DNA of 64,000 nucleotides. Origin: Nocardia sienata NBRC 100364 (GTDB taxonomy: Bacteria > Actinomycetota > Actinomycetes > Mycobacteriales > Mycobacteriaceae). Position numbers and translations under genes: made by a program. Shown piece by piece: positions 1-7,378 of the stretch. The notes below the pieces were generated by a model. The model was not told where the DNA came from, did no database searches, and was given only the letters and a program-made list of their open reading frames with translations. The first letter of the stretch is position 1, and each line of letters begins with the position of its first letter. Location: assembly GCF_001613205.1 (NCBI RefSeq), contig NZ_BDBX01000033.1, positions 105,434 to 169,433 on the forward strand. The letters run 5' to 3'.

Positions 1-129
1 ACCCCCGGGCGGGTTCGTCCTCGCACCTGCGGCCGAAGTTTCGACGAGTGGACGCCGTCGCTCGGCACCCCGCGTGTCGGCGGCACGGGCGTTCCACGGC
101 CGGCACGGCACGCCGCCGGCGTTCGAGGG

Positions 130-987
130 TCATCGGCGGTCGGCCGTCCCGGTATTCGCGATGCGCCCGCGCTGGGCCTTGTGGATAAGCCCCCGCGCCG
201 CCTCCCCTGTCACCGACTGCCCGGCCAGCGCATCGAACGCCCGCCCGTACACATCGATTTCGCGCGGCTGGGTGATGGTGAGCTCGGCGGCGGTCCCCTC
301 GACCATGACCAGCCGGTTGTCGAACATGGCGAAATTCGTGGACACCACCAGCGCTTCGGCGGTGAACGGAACGATTCCGATGGTCACGCGGGGCATACCG
401 ATGAGAGAGGACAACCGGTCGAGCTGGCCGATCATCACCGCATCGTCACCGACCGTGGTGTAGAGGGCCTGCTCGGCGATGAGGAAGTGGAACAGATGGT
501 CGCGCTGGTACAGGATGCGCTGCCGTTCCATCCGCTTGGACACAGCGTTCTCGACATCGTCGGGGATGCGGTGGAATTCGATCCCGCGGCGCAGTTTGGC
601 GGCCGCGTACTCCGCTGTCTGGAGCAGCCCGGGCACGATCTGCGGCTGGAAATCACGGATATGGGTGGCCGCCGCCTCCAATTTCAGCGATTTCTGCTGT
701 CGGCGACCGAGACCGGTGCCGAGGATCTTGCGCCACTCGAGGTAGGCCACCTCGATGGTGTTCGAGGTGGCCAGCAGGTCCGGTAGCTGGTCCTCGGCGC
801 CGCAGTGGCGGCAGTACGCGCGGATATCGTCGGCGGAGGGTCTGATCCGGGCGAACTCGATCTTGCTCACTTTGGATTCGTGCCAGCCACAGAGCTGCGC
901 GAGTCTGCGGTTGGTGAGGCCGGCCTGGCGCCGCAACTCCCGCAATCGTGCCCCGAGAGCTTCGCGCGCGTCGTGCACTTCGTTCAT
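130..987 (-). CDS. XRE-family regulator with DUF5753 (Scr1-like)
   Basis: The 285-aa protein has an N-terminal helix-turn-helix at about residues 10-65 (LRRQAGLTNRRLAQLCG then SKVSKIE) followed by a DUF5753-type region containing IVPGLLQTAEYA and a late FDNRLVMVEG segment. Such proteins are cytoplasmic DNA-binding regulators common in Streptomyces and Nocardia, usually paired with a small DUF397 protein and classed with Scr1-like toxin-antitoxin regulators. Its ATG overlaps the stop of the DUF6879 gene by 4 nt (ATGA), so it is the last gene of a three-gene operon. No DUF397 gene is visible. The family call is secure; the target is unknown. Confidence 0.9.
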   Translation of the reverse strand: MNEVHDAREALGARLRELRRQAGLTNRRLAQLCGWHESKVSKIEFARIRPSADDIRAYCRHCGAEDQLPDLLATSNTIEVAYLEWRKILGTGLGRRQQKSLKLEAAATHIRDFQPQIVPGLLQTAEYAAAKLRRGIEFHRIPDDVENAVSKRMERQRILYQRDHLFHFLIAEQALYTTVGDDAVMIGQLDRLSSLIGMPRVTIGIVPFTAEALVVSTNFAMFDNRLVMVEGTAAELTITQPREIDVYGRAFDALAGQSVTGEAARGLIHKAQRGRIANTGTADRR

Positions 988-1505
988 CTGTCGACATATT
1001 CCGTGTAGGGCGTTGCCATGTCCCAGAGCCGGTGCTTCACGCGCCGGGCGTACTGGATGATCCCCCGGTCGGTCGTCACCGCGAGACCGGCGGGTTTGCT
1101 GTGCTCGTCGACCAGGTTGTAGACAACGCGATCGTCATCGATCAGCCACCAGTCGTCCGAGGGCACGTCGCCGGCCAGATGCCGCGGGACGTACCGGATA
1201 TCCTCGCCCGCGTCGGTATTGGTGCCGGTCACCGAGAGCAACCAGCGGTGATAGTCGCTGTGCGGCACCGACACCACGCGGACCCTCCGTACCGTGACGC
1301 CCCGGCCGGTCGTCTCCCGGATCAGCGTGTTCCACCGCGTCTTCTGATCGTCCGGTAGCGCGGGCCGGCCGTCCAGGAAGCGACCGAGCCGGCCGGTTTC
1401 GGCCGGGACGGCGTAGACGTCGCGGACTTCGAGATGGAATGCCTCGGAGACGCATTCGCGGAAGAGCGCGGTCCAGTCCGGCGGCTCATGCGGAAGATAG
1501 CGCAC
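984..1505 (-). CDS. DUF6879 family protein
   Basis: This 173-aa protein starts at a GTG inside the end of the upstream gene (20-nt overlap). The reading frame stays open further upstream, but the family-like sequence begins only at RYLPHEPPDWTALF. Features include an early WTALF...AFHLEVRD segment, RRVRVVS in the middle and a conserved-looking DDWWLIDDDRVVYN stretch near residues 120-135. DUF6879 proteins are cytoplasmic, of unknown biochemistry, and are repeatedly found beside DUF5753 XRE regulators, as here. It may be an effector or partner of that regulator; this is inference from context. Confidence 0.8.
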   Translation of the reverse strand: MRYLPHEPPDWTALFRECVSEAFHLEVRDVYAVPAETGRLGRFLDGRPALPDDQKTRWNTLIRETTGRGVTVRRVRVVSVPHSDYHRWLLSVTGTNTDAGEDIRYVPRHLAGDVPSDDWWLIDDDRVVYNLVDEHSKPAGLAVTTDRGIIQYARRVKHRLWDMATPYTEYVDR

Positions 1506-1815
1506 CGTAGAACGTCCTTCTGGTCTTCGGGACCTCGATCGCGACCTCGTCGGGTGCCAGATCGAGCTGCTCCAAGATCTCACGCTCGGCGACCGGACGG
1601 CCGGCGAGTGTGAACGTTCCCCGGCCGGTATCCTGCATGGGCGCGCCGATGAAGGTGTCGGGTTCGGCGTAACCGAGCAGTAGATGCGGGATCTCGACGG
1701 TCGCCGGTCTGTCCGTCTCCCATCCCTGCACCAGATAGCTTCCCTGATCGGTCGTGTACAGACTGGGGCATCCACCGAGATCCGAGCCCCCCTTACCGAG
1801 AAACCGCAGACGCAT
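1486..1815 (-). CDS. conserved small protein heading the DUF6879/XRE operon
   Basis: This 109-aa protein begins MRLRFLGKGG and contains a GRGTFTLAGRPV segment and a C-terminal EVAIEVPKTRR. I know this type of small protein as a recurrent companion upstream of DUF6879 genes in actinobacteria, but it has no assigned function. There are no membrane segments or signal peptide. The DUF6879 gene starts inside its last 20 nt, which implies translational coupling. It is probably the first gene of the operon, with the promoter in 1816-2030. Confidence 0.7.
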   Translation of the reverse strand: MRLRFLGKGGSDLGGCPSLYTTDQGSYLVQGWETDRPATVEIPHLLLGYAEPDTFIGAPMQDTGRGTFTLAGRPVAEREILEQLDLAPDEVAIEVPKTRRTFYGALSSA

Positions 1816-1908
1816 ACTTCAACCCCTGTTCGATGGTTAGCACGAGTTTTCCCGCACTCCGTACATGATGCACTTCTCCGCTGTGACGGGGAAAAGAGCG
1901 CAGCGTAG

Positions 1909-1924
1909 TTGTGCAAACTTGTGC
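1909..1924. promoter_or_regulatory. TTGTGC direct repeat upstream of the XRE operon
   Basis: Two TTGTGC hexamers at 1909-1914 and 1919-1924 are spaced exactly one helical turn apart in the divergent intergenic region. They would suit an XRE dimer binding one DNA face, for instance for autoregulation. The site is short, so this is tentative. Confidence 0.25.
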
Positions 1925-2035
1925 TCACTGCTCGCCATGATCGGTCTGGACTCCTTAACGTCGAATCAACCGTCGCGCCCGATAACCGTGCCGGGAACCA
2001 GTTGTGCGGGTGGGCCATACGACCAAGGGGTGAGC

Positions 2036-2359
2036 ATGCGATTCGAGGTGAAGGTGAGCAGATACGGGGACCGCTGGCTCATCTGCGCACCTGCGTTCGG
2101 CGTCCGGAAGATCGTGGACGAGGAGTCCGCCATCCGGAGCGAGGCGTACCGGCTGATCGCCCGATGCGGCACCGCACCGGGCGATTTCGAGGTCGAACTC
2201 GTGCCGGGCGGGGGGCCCGAGGTCGCGACGGTGGGCAACGATGCGTCCGTACCCGGGGAAACCCACGGCCACAACCACTTCGGCCGGGGTGCGTCGGTAC
2301 ACGAGATCCGGGCCGGCCTCCGACGTGCGGACCAACCGCCGCCCGACGACGGCTGCTGA
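2036..2359 (+). CDS. hypothetical small protein
   Basis: This 107-aa protein starts at ATG 2036, chosen because AAGGGG lies 5 nt upstream; a GTG two codons earlier is possible. The first 60 residues (MRFEVKVSRYGDRWLICAP, then an SEAYRLIAR helix and FEVELV) look like a small beta-beta-alpha fold. They vaguely resemble HicB-type N-termini, but not enough to assign. The C-terminal third is rich in Gly, His and Pro and probably disordered. It is divergent from the XRE operon and could belong to the same regulatory island. Function unknown. Confidence 0.5.
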   Translation: MRFEVKVSRYGDRWLICAPAFGVRKIVDEESAIRSEAYRLIARCGTAPGDFEVELVPGGGPEVATVGNDASVPGETHGHNHFGRGASVHEIRAGLRRADQPPPDDGC

Positions 2360-2388
2360 CCCGCGCGCAGGAGTTCTAGAGTCATGGC

Positions 2389-3291
2389 ATGGGAATTCGG
2401 GACGGCGATCGCGCCGCAGACGTCCGCGACATCGTGGCCGCGCAACTGCCCGACTACCGGATCGACTCGGTAGCGCTACTCGGGGAGGGGGAGGACAACA
2501 TCGCCTATGAGGTCAATGGCGAGTTGATCGTGCGCTTCGGCAAGGAGCCCGATCCCGAGAGCCGAGCCGCGCGGGTGATCGAGGAAGCCACTCTTCTGGC
2601 CACCGTCGCGGAGTTCTCGCCGCTGCCGGTTCCCGAACCCTGTTTCCGGGTCGCCGAGCAGGGTTGCCTCGCGTATTTCGGACTCCCCGGCCGACCGCTG
2701 ATCGGCCTGCCCGCGGCGCAGCGATCGGCCTATTCGCGGCCGGTCGCTGCTGCGCTCGGTGGATTCCTCGCCGCTCTGCATGCCGCACCCGTCGACCGGA
2801 TGGCCGACCTGGTGGACACCGACGACCAGCCCGGGCAATTGTGGCTCGAGGAGGCCGCGCGGACCTACGAGCTGGTCGCCGACGCTGTGCCGCGCGGGCA
2901 CCGCGCGGCGGTGGAGGCGTTCCTCGGAGCGACGCCCGTGGAGGATCGCTACGGCCTGGTGTTCTCCCACAACGATCTGGGAACAGAGCACGTCCTCGTG
3001 GACCCGGTTTCGGGAAGCGTCACCGGCGTCATCGATTGGAGCGATGCCGCGCTCGTCGACCCGGCCTATGATTTCGGCCTCATCTATCGCGACCTCGGCC
3101 CGGCCGCTCTCGACACGGCGTTGGACAATTACCGGGCCGGTGCCGATGACCTGCGGCCGATCCGGACCCGTGCTGCCTTCTATGCCAGGTGCAGCGTGCT
3201 GGAGGATATGGCCTACGGGCTCGAGAACGGGCTGCCCGAATATCTCGACAAGAGCCTTGCCGCGTTGAGGTGGCTGTACCCGACCGCGTGA
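2389..3291 (+). CDS. aminoglycoside phosphotransferase (APH) family kinase
   Basis: This 300-aa protein has the APH/choline-kinase fold. The N-lobe contains LGEGEDNIAYEV and a Lys-less ELIVRFGKE strand, the catalytic loop is SHNDLGTEHVLV with the Brenner Asp, and the metal-binding motif is GVIDWSDAALVDPAYDF. It transfers phosphate from ATP or GTP to a small hydroxylated substrate. Real substrates of chromosomal members are rarely aminoglycosides, so resistance should not be assumed. It stands alone; a hairpin follows its stop codon. Confidence 0.85.
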   Translation: MGIRDGDRAADVRDIVAAQLPDYRIDSVALLGEGEDNIAYEVNGELIVRFGKEPDPESRAARVIEEATLLATVAEFSPLPVPEPCFRVAEQGCLAYFGLPGRPLIGLPAAQRSAYSRPVAAALGGFLAALHAAPVDRMADLVDTDDQPGQLWLEEAARTYELVADAVPRGHRAAVEAFLGATPVEDRYGLVFSHNDLGTEHVLVDPVSGSVTGVIDWSDAALVDPAYDFGLIYRDLGPAALDTALDNYRAGADDLRPIRTRAAFYARCSVLEDMAYGLENGLPEYLDKSLAALRWLYPTA

Positions 3292-3299
3292 ACCGGCGC

Positions 3300-3321
3300 G
3301 GCCCGGAACGGGAACCGGGCC
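3300..3321 (+). terminator. stem-loop after the phosphotransferase
   Basis: A perfect 7-bp GC stem (GGCCCGG/CCGGGCC) with an 8-nt loop begins 8 nt after the stop codon. There is no U-tract, as is usual for actinobacterial terminators. Confidence 0.45.
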
Positions 3322-3395
3322 CGGAATACCGCCCGGGCTCGCCAGTTCCGGAAAACCGACGAATCGCTGTTCACTTTCCGCTATCGTCGCGGTCG

Positions 3396-3411
3396 CCGGG
3401 CGATTGCCCGG
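3396..3411. promoter_or_regulatory. CCGGGC-GATT-GCCCGG inverted repeat before the acyl-CoA ligase gene
   Basis: A perfect 6-bp inverted repeat with a 4-nt spacer lies about 85 nt upstream of the ligase start. It may be an operator or a second terminator hairpin; the sequence alone cannot decide. Confidence 0.3.
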
Positions 3412-3496
3412 TGGGGGTCGGTGGCGTGCACGCGTCGCGGGCCCCGGCTCGGCTCGGCGGTCGTCCTCCGATCGCTTCGTTCCGCAGAGGAGCAGT

Positions 3497-5029
3497 ATGT
3501 ATCCCGGCGCGCATGTCGATAATTTCCCTGATAAGCCAGCCGTTATCGTCGCCGAGACCGGCAAGACACTGACCTACCGGGAGCTGGAGGACAACTCGGT
3601 CCGGCTCGCGCGGCATCTGCACGACGCCGGATTGCGCCGCGGTGACCACCTTGCGTTGCTCTCGGGTAACGACCCGAAGGTCTACGAGGCCTACTGGGCG
3701 GCTCTGCGATCGGGGCTTTACATCACCGCCGTGAACCGTCATCTCTCGCCGGCCGAGATCAGCTATATCGTCAACGATTGCGGCGCGAAGGCGCTGATCG
3801 CGTCCGCCGGTCTGCGCGAAGCGGCCGAGGCGATCGCCGAGCAGACGCCCGAGGTGAAGATCCGGCTGGCCTTCGGCGGTCCGGTGGCAGGCTACGAGAG
3901 TTACGAGGACGCGCTGGCCGCCCAGCCCGCGCAACCGCTGCCCGACCAGCCGCGCGGCGCCGATATGCTCTACTCCTCCGGCACCACCGGGCGGCCCAAG
4001 GGCATCAAACAGCCCCTGTCGGACCAGCAGGTCGGTGATCCCCCCGGCGACCCCTACACCGCCGTTTTCGGTCCGCTCTACGGTTTCGACACCGAATCGG
4101 TCTATCTATCGCCCGCCCCGCTCTACCACGCCGCACCGCTGCGGTTCGGCGGTGTCGTCCACGCTCTCGGCGGCACCTTGGTCGTGATGGAGCGCTTCGA
4201 TGCCGAGCAGGCCCTGGCCGCGATCGAGCGCTATCGCGTCACGCACAGCCAGTGGGTTCCCACCATGTTCGTCCGGATGCTGAAACTCGACGAGGCGGTC
4301 CGTTCCCGCTACGACATCTCCAGCCTCAAGGTCGCCGTGCACGCCGCCGCGCCCTGCGCCGTCGACGTGAAACGGGCGATGATCCAATGGTGGGGTCCGG
4401 TGCTCTACGAGTACTACGCCTCCACCGAGGCCAACGGCGCCACCTTCATCGACAGCGAGCAGTGGCTGCGCAAACCGGGTTCGGTGGGCCCGGCCGGCAT
4501 GGGCTCGATCCGGGTCTGCGGAGAGGACGGCACGGAACTGCCGGCCGGTGAGATCGGCACGATCTATTTCGAGCGCGACGAACTGCCCTTCGCCTATCAC
4601 AACGACCCGGCGAAAACCGAGGCGGCGATCCATCCGGACCATCCGACCTGGACCACCACCGGCGATATCGGCTACGTCGACGCCGAAGGCTTCCTGTTCC
4701 TCACCGACCGCAAAGCGTTCATGATCATCTCCGGCGGGGTGAACATCTACCCGCAGGAGATCGAGGACGCGCTCGCCCTGCATCCCGCGGTGCTCGATGT
4801 CGCCGTGATCGGGATCCCCGACGAGGAGATGGGCGAATCGGTCAAAGCCGTGATCCAACCCGCGCCGGGAGCGGCCCCCGGCCCGGAACTCGCCGCGGAA
4901 CTACGCGACTACCTGCGCGAGCGCATGGCCCACTACAAGGTGCCGCGCAGTATCGACTTCGCCGACGAACTACCACGTACGCCGACGGGCAAGCTGGTCA
5001 AGGGCAAACTCCGCGACCGATACCTCTGA
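3497..5029 (+). CDS. acyl-CoA synthetase (FadD-type AMP-dependent ligase)
   Basis: This 510-aa ANL-superfamily enzyme activates a carboxylic acid to acyl-AMP and then acyl-CoA. Visible motifs are the P-loop YSSGTTGRPKG near residue 158, the YASTEANG adenylate-binding motif, TTGDIGYVDAEGFLFLTDR and the C-terminal catalytic Lys in RTPTGKLVKGKL. ATG 3497 is chosen over the longer frame because AGAGGAG sits 4 nt upstream and the protein then starts like FadD4-type ligases. No signal peptide is present. It is monocistronic here, so a fatty-acyl substrate is inferred from family only. Confidence 0.9.
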   Translation: MYPGAHVDNFPDKPAVIVAETGKTLTYRELEDNSVRLARHLHDAGLRRGDHLALLSGNDPKVYEAYWAALRSGLYITAVNRHLSPAEISYIVNDCGAKALIASAGLREAAEAIAEQTPEVKIRLAFGGPVAGYESYEDALAAQPAQPLPDQPRGADMLYSSGTTGRPKGIKQPLSDQQVGDPPGDPYTAVFGPLYGFDTESVYLSPAPLYHAAPLRFGGVVHALGGTLVVMERFDAEQALAAIERYRVTHSQWVPTMFVRMLKLDEAVRSRYDISSLKVAVHAAAPCAVDVKRAMIQWWGPVLYEYYASTEANGATFIDSEQWLRKPGSVGPAGMGSIRVCGEDGTELPAGEIGTIYFERDELPFAYHNDPAKTEAAIHPDHPTWTTTGDIGYVDAEGFLFLTDRKAFMIISGGVNIYPQEIEDALALHPAVLDVAVIGIPDEEMGESVKAVIQPAPGAAPGPELAAELRDYLRERMAHYKVPRSIDFADELPRTPTGKLVKGKLRDRYL

Positions 5030-5106
5030 GCGGTCGGCCACACGTGCCGACCGGGGATGTTTGTCCTGCTGCCATCGGGAAACACGGCGGGCAGGAGGAC
5101 TGTGCG

Positions 5107-5463
5107 ATGACCAACGATGCAGAGAAACGCTGGTCCGACGACGGGAACTTCCGGCGGGCCGTGCGCTACGCGCTCGTCGTGCTCGGGGTCGCGGCGCTGG
5201 TCTGCGCGGTCGCCGCCCTCTGGGCGGCCACCGGGCGGTGCCGCGACGCCGACGCACTGCTGTGCGACACCGCCGCCCAGACCGCCGTCCTCTTCGGGCC
5301 CGGTCTCGTACTGCTCGCCGGCGGTATCGGCGCCTTCGTGGAAACCATCAGGGTCTGGCGGCGTGGCGGGCCCTGGCCGATATGGCAGGGGGCGGGCTGG
5401 TTCCTTTTCCTGATCACGCTGTTCTACCTGGGGATCGGCGCGAGCACCGTCCCCGCGGAGTGA
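5107..5463 (+). CDS. small integral membrane protein, unknown function
   Basis: This 118-aa protein starts at ATG 5107 behind a good CAGGAGGAC site. It has three hydrophobic helices (about residues 20-40, 55-75 and 92-112) separated by charged turns, with two cysteines in the first loop (GRCRDADALLC) that could pair outside the membrane. I recognise no family. It follows the acyl-CoA ligase gene by 77 nt on the same strand and may be cotranscribed. Confidence 0.65.
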   Translation: MTNDAEKRWSDDGNFRRAVRYALVVLGVAALVCAVAALWAATGRCRDADALLCDTAAQTAVLFGPGLVLLAGGIGAFVETIRVWRRGGPWPIWQGAGWFLFLITLFYLGIGASTVPAE

Positions 5464-5623
5464 CCGGCGACCCGCACCGCCGGGGACATCTGCGGCCCTG
5501 GTGAGGGCAACCGCCCGGTAGCCCTGCTATCTCCGCTGCACCTGTGGCAGACTTTCGAGGAATGCTCGGACTACGGCCGCTCGACGACCGTGCGCGGAAG
5601 GTGATGCGGGAATTGAGATCGCG

Positions 5624-7177
5624 ATGGACCTGATCGCCATCGAGGGCCGGGTGGCCGCGGATCGACTCGCGGCGCGGGACCGAACACCGGAGACAGAACT
5701 CCAGCTGGCCACCACCCTGTGTGAACTCGCCTCGGCCTACCTGGCCACCCAAACCGACGGCTCGGTGCGCAACCGGGTGGCCGGCGCGCTGGAACCCGCA
5801 CAGGAAGCGGTGATGATCCGGCTGCGCTGGTTCACCTCCGGTCATGTGTCCGCGGTTTTCGCCAACCAGGTCCAGGACACCCTGCGGCTGCTGGAACAGG
5901 CCGCCCGCGCCATCGGCCACCGCGAGCTGGCGACCGCCACCATCCGCGATGCCTGCAACGCCTATACCCGGGTGGCGCACGAATATCCGAACGCTGCGGG
6001 TGTCTGCGCGGACGGCCTGTCGAAATGCGGTGTGTGGCTGTGCCGGCTGGACCCGGGCGCTGCCGTGGTGGCCACCGACGAGGCGGTCCGCATCCGCGCC
6101 ACGCTGTTCGAGGCCGATCCGGAGCAGTCCCGGAAATATCTCGCCACCCTCAACACCCTGCTGCGCACCCTGATGGTGGGACGGCAGCGCAAGCAGGCGG
6201 TGGCCATGTATCGCGAACGCTATACCGCCCTCACCACCCCGGCCATGGCCTCCCAGCTGCGGAACCTGAAGATCGAAGAGATCGGCTTCACCACCAAAAC
6301 GCAGGCCGCCCTGCGGAAGCTGGAATGCCGGACCCTCGAACGCGCCGGTTATCTGACCCAGCAGCAGATCCTGTATCAAAGCGCGGGGGATCTGGCCACG
6401 ATCGAGGAGATCAACTGGCAACTCGCGCTGATCGGGCTGAAACCGCTGGTCGCCGGAGCCATGCCGGACCAGCCGGCCAAGCCGGTGGAGATCGGCTCCT
6501 CGTTCGGCGCCTTGAGCGTGCTGTGCTCGGCACCGGATGCGCTCGAGCAGGTGCGCGACGCCATCGTCGCCGCGTTCACCGCGGCCGGTGCCGAACCGGT
6601 GGATATCAATACCGCCTACGGCGTGGACAAGGCGCATTGGGGCACCCGGGATCCTCAGCTCAACGCCGCCTCCGAACTCGGTGAGGACATCGTCCTGATC
6701 GAGCGGATGTCGGGTAGCTGGATCGCGGTGAAAAGCCTCAAATGGGAGCTGACGCCGGTGGCGAAGAATCCACTGGCGCTCGCCCTTTCACAGCAGTGGC
6801 CGGTGATGAGTGTGACGAGTACCGAGAACCTGGCCTACGAGTTGTGCTGGTACGAGCAGGGTTCGGCCACCCAGTACGCGGCACTGGGCCGGCCCGCCGA
6901 ACCGGTCGCCCTCGACACTCCGCTGGCGCCGTTGGATTTCGGCAAACTCGCCGACTACGGCGCGGATTACGCCTCGGAGACCCAGATCCGTTCCGCGTTC
7001 GGAAACGCGACCATGTTCGCCAAACTCACCGAACTCCCGGCCAGTGGTATCCGGCAGGCCGCCGAGGCCCAGCCGCTGGCCGGATACGGTGAACGGGTGC
7101 TGTGTTTCCGGGCCGCGGGCACGAAACGCGCGGCTACGGCGGGCCCGGGAAACCGATCACGGGCAATTCCCGAATAA
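5624..7177 (+). CDS. unknown 517-aa protein with helical-repeat N-terminal half
   Basis: The N-terminal 260 residues are strongly helical, with repeated A/L-rich segments resembling TPR-like repeats (LCELASAYLATQ, IRDACNAYTRVAHEYP). The C-terminal half (about 280-500) is a mixed alpha/beta domain with GALSVLCSAPDALEQVRDAI and an ITALALSQQW-like hydrophobic stretch. There is no signal peptide or transmembrane helix. It precedes the first histidine-kinase module by 201 nt on the same strand, so a link with that system is possible but unproven. I do not recognise the family. Confidence 0.6.
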   Translation: MDLIAIEGRVAADRLAARDRTPETELQLATTLCELASAYLATQTDGSVRNRVAGALEPAQEAVMIRLRWFTSGHVSAVFANQVQDTLRLLEQAARAIGHRELATATIRDACNAYTRVAHEYPNAAGVCADGLSKCGVWLCRLDPGAAVVATDEAVRIRATLFEADPEQSRKYLATLNTLLRTLMVGRQRKQAVAMYRERYTALTTPAMASQLRNLKIEEIGFTTKTQAALRKLECRTLERAGYLTQQQILYQSAGDLATIEEINWQLALIGLKPLVAGAMPDQPAKPVEIGSSFGALSVLCSAPDALEQVRDAIVAAFTAAGAEPVDINTAYGVDKAHWGTRDPQLNAASELGEDIVLIERMSGSWIAVKSLKWELTPVAKNPLALALSQQWPVMSVTSTENLAYELCWYEQGSATQYAALGRPAEPVALDTPLAPLDFGKLADYGADYASETQIRSAFGNATMFAKLTELPASGIRQAAEAQPLAGYGERVLCFRAAGTKRAATAGPGNRSRAIPE

Positions 7178-7283
7178 GCCGTAACATCCCGGCTTCGATA
7201 CCCGAAAAGAATGCCTGGTGAGAGTAGTAGTTTTCGAGACTGAAACGTCTTGCTTTCGCTAATGTCTGGTACCGGAGTACGAC

Positions 7284-7306
7284 GCATTGCCGGGTGACCG
7301 CAGTGC
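7284..7306. promoter_or_regulatory. candidate operator, copy 1 (GCATTGCCG-N5-CCGCAGTGC)
   Basis: This imperfect inverted repeat (7 of 9 arm positions pair) lies 72 nt upstream of the first kinase start. The same element, perfectly symmetric, lies 71 nt upstream of the second kinase gene. The flanking TGCCGRGA...TTGGGTG is shared too. Confidence 0.5.
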
Positions 7307-7378
7307 CGGGATAGTTGGGTGGTGAGCCGACGGCGATGATGCTGCTCGCGCGCATCCCCGGGAACGAGTTGATCTACT

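Noticed and set aside
2389..3291. Aminoglycoside resistance gene
   Set aside because: The fold is APH-like, but there is no evidence of an antibiotic substrate or of a mobile context.
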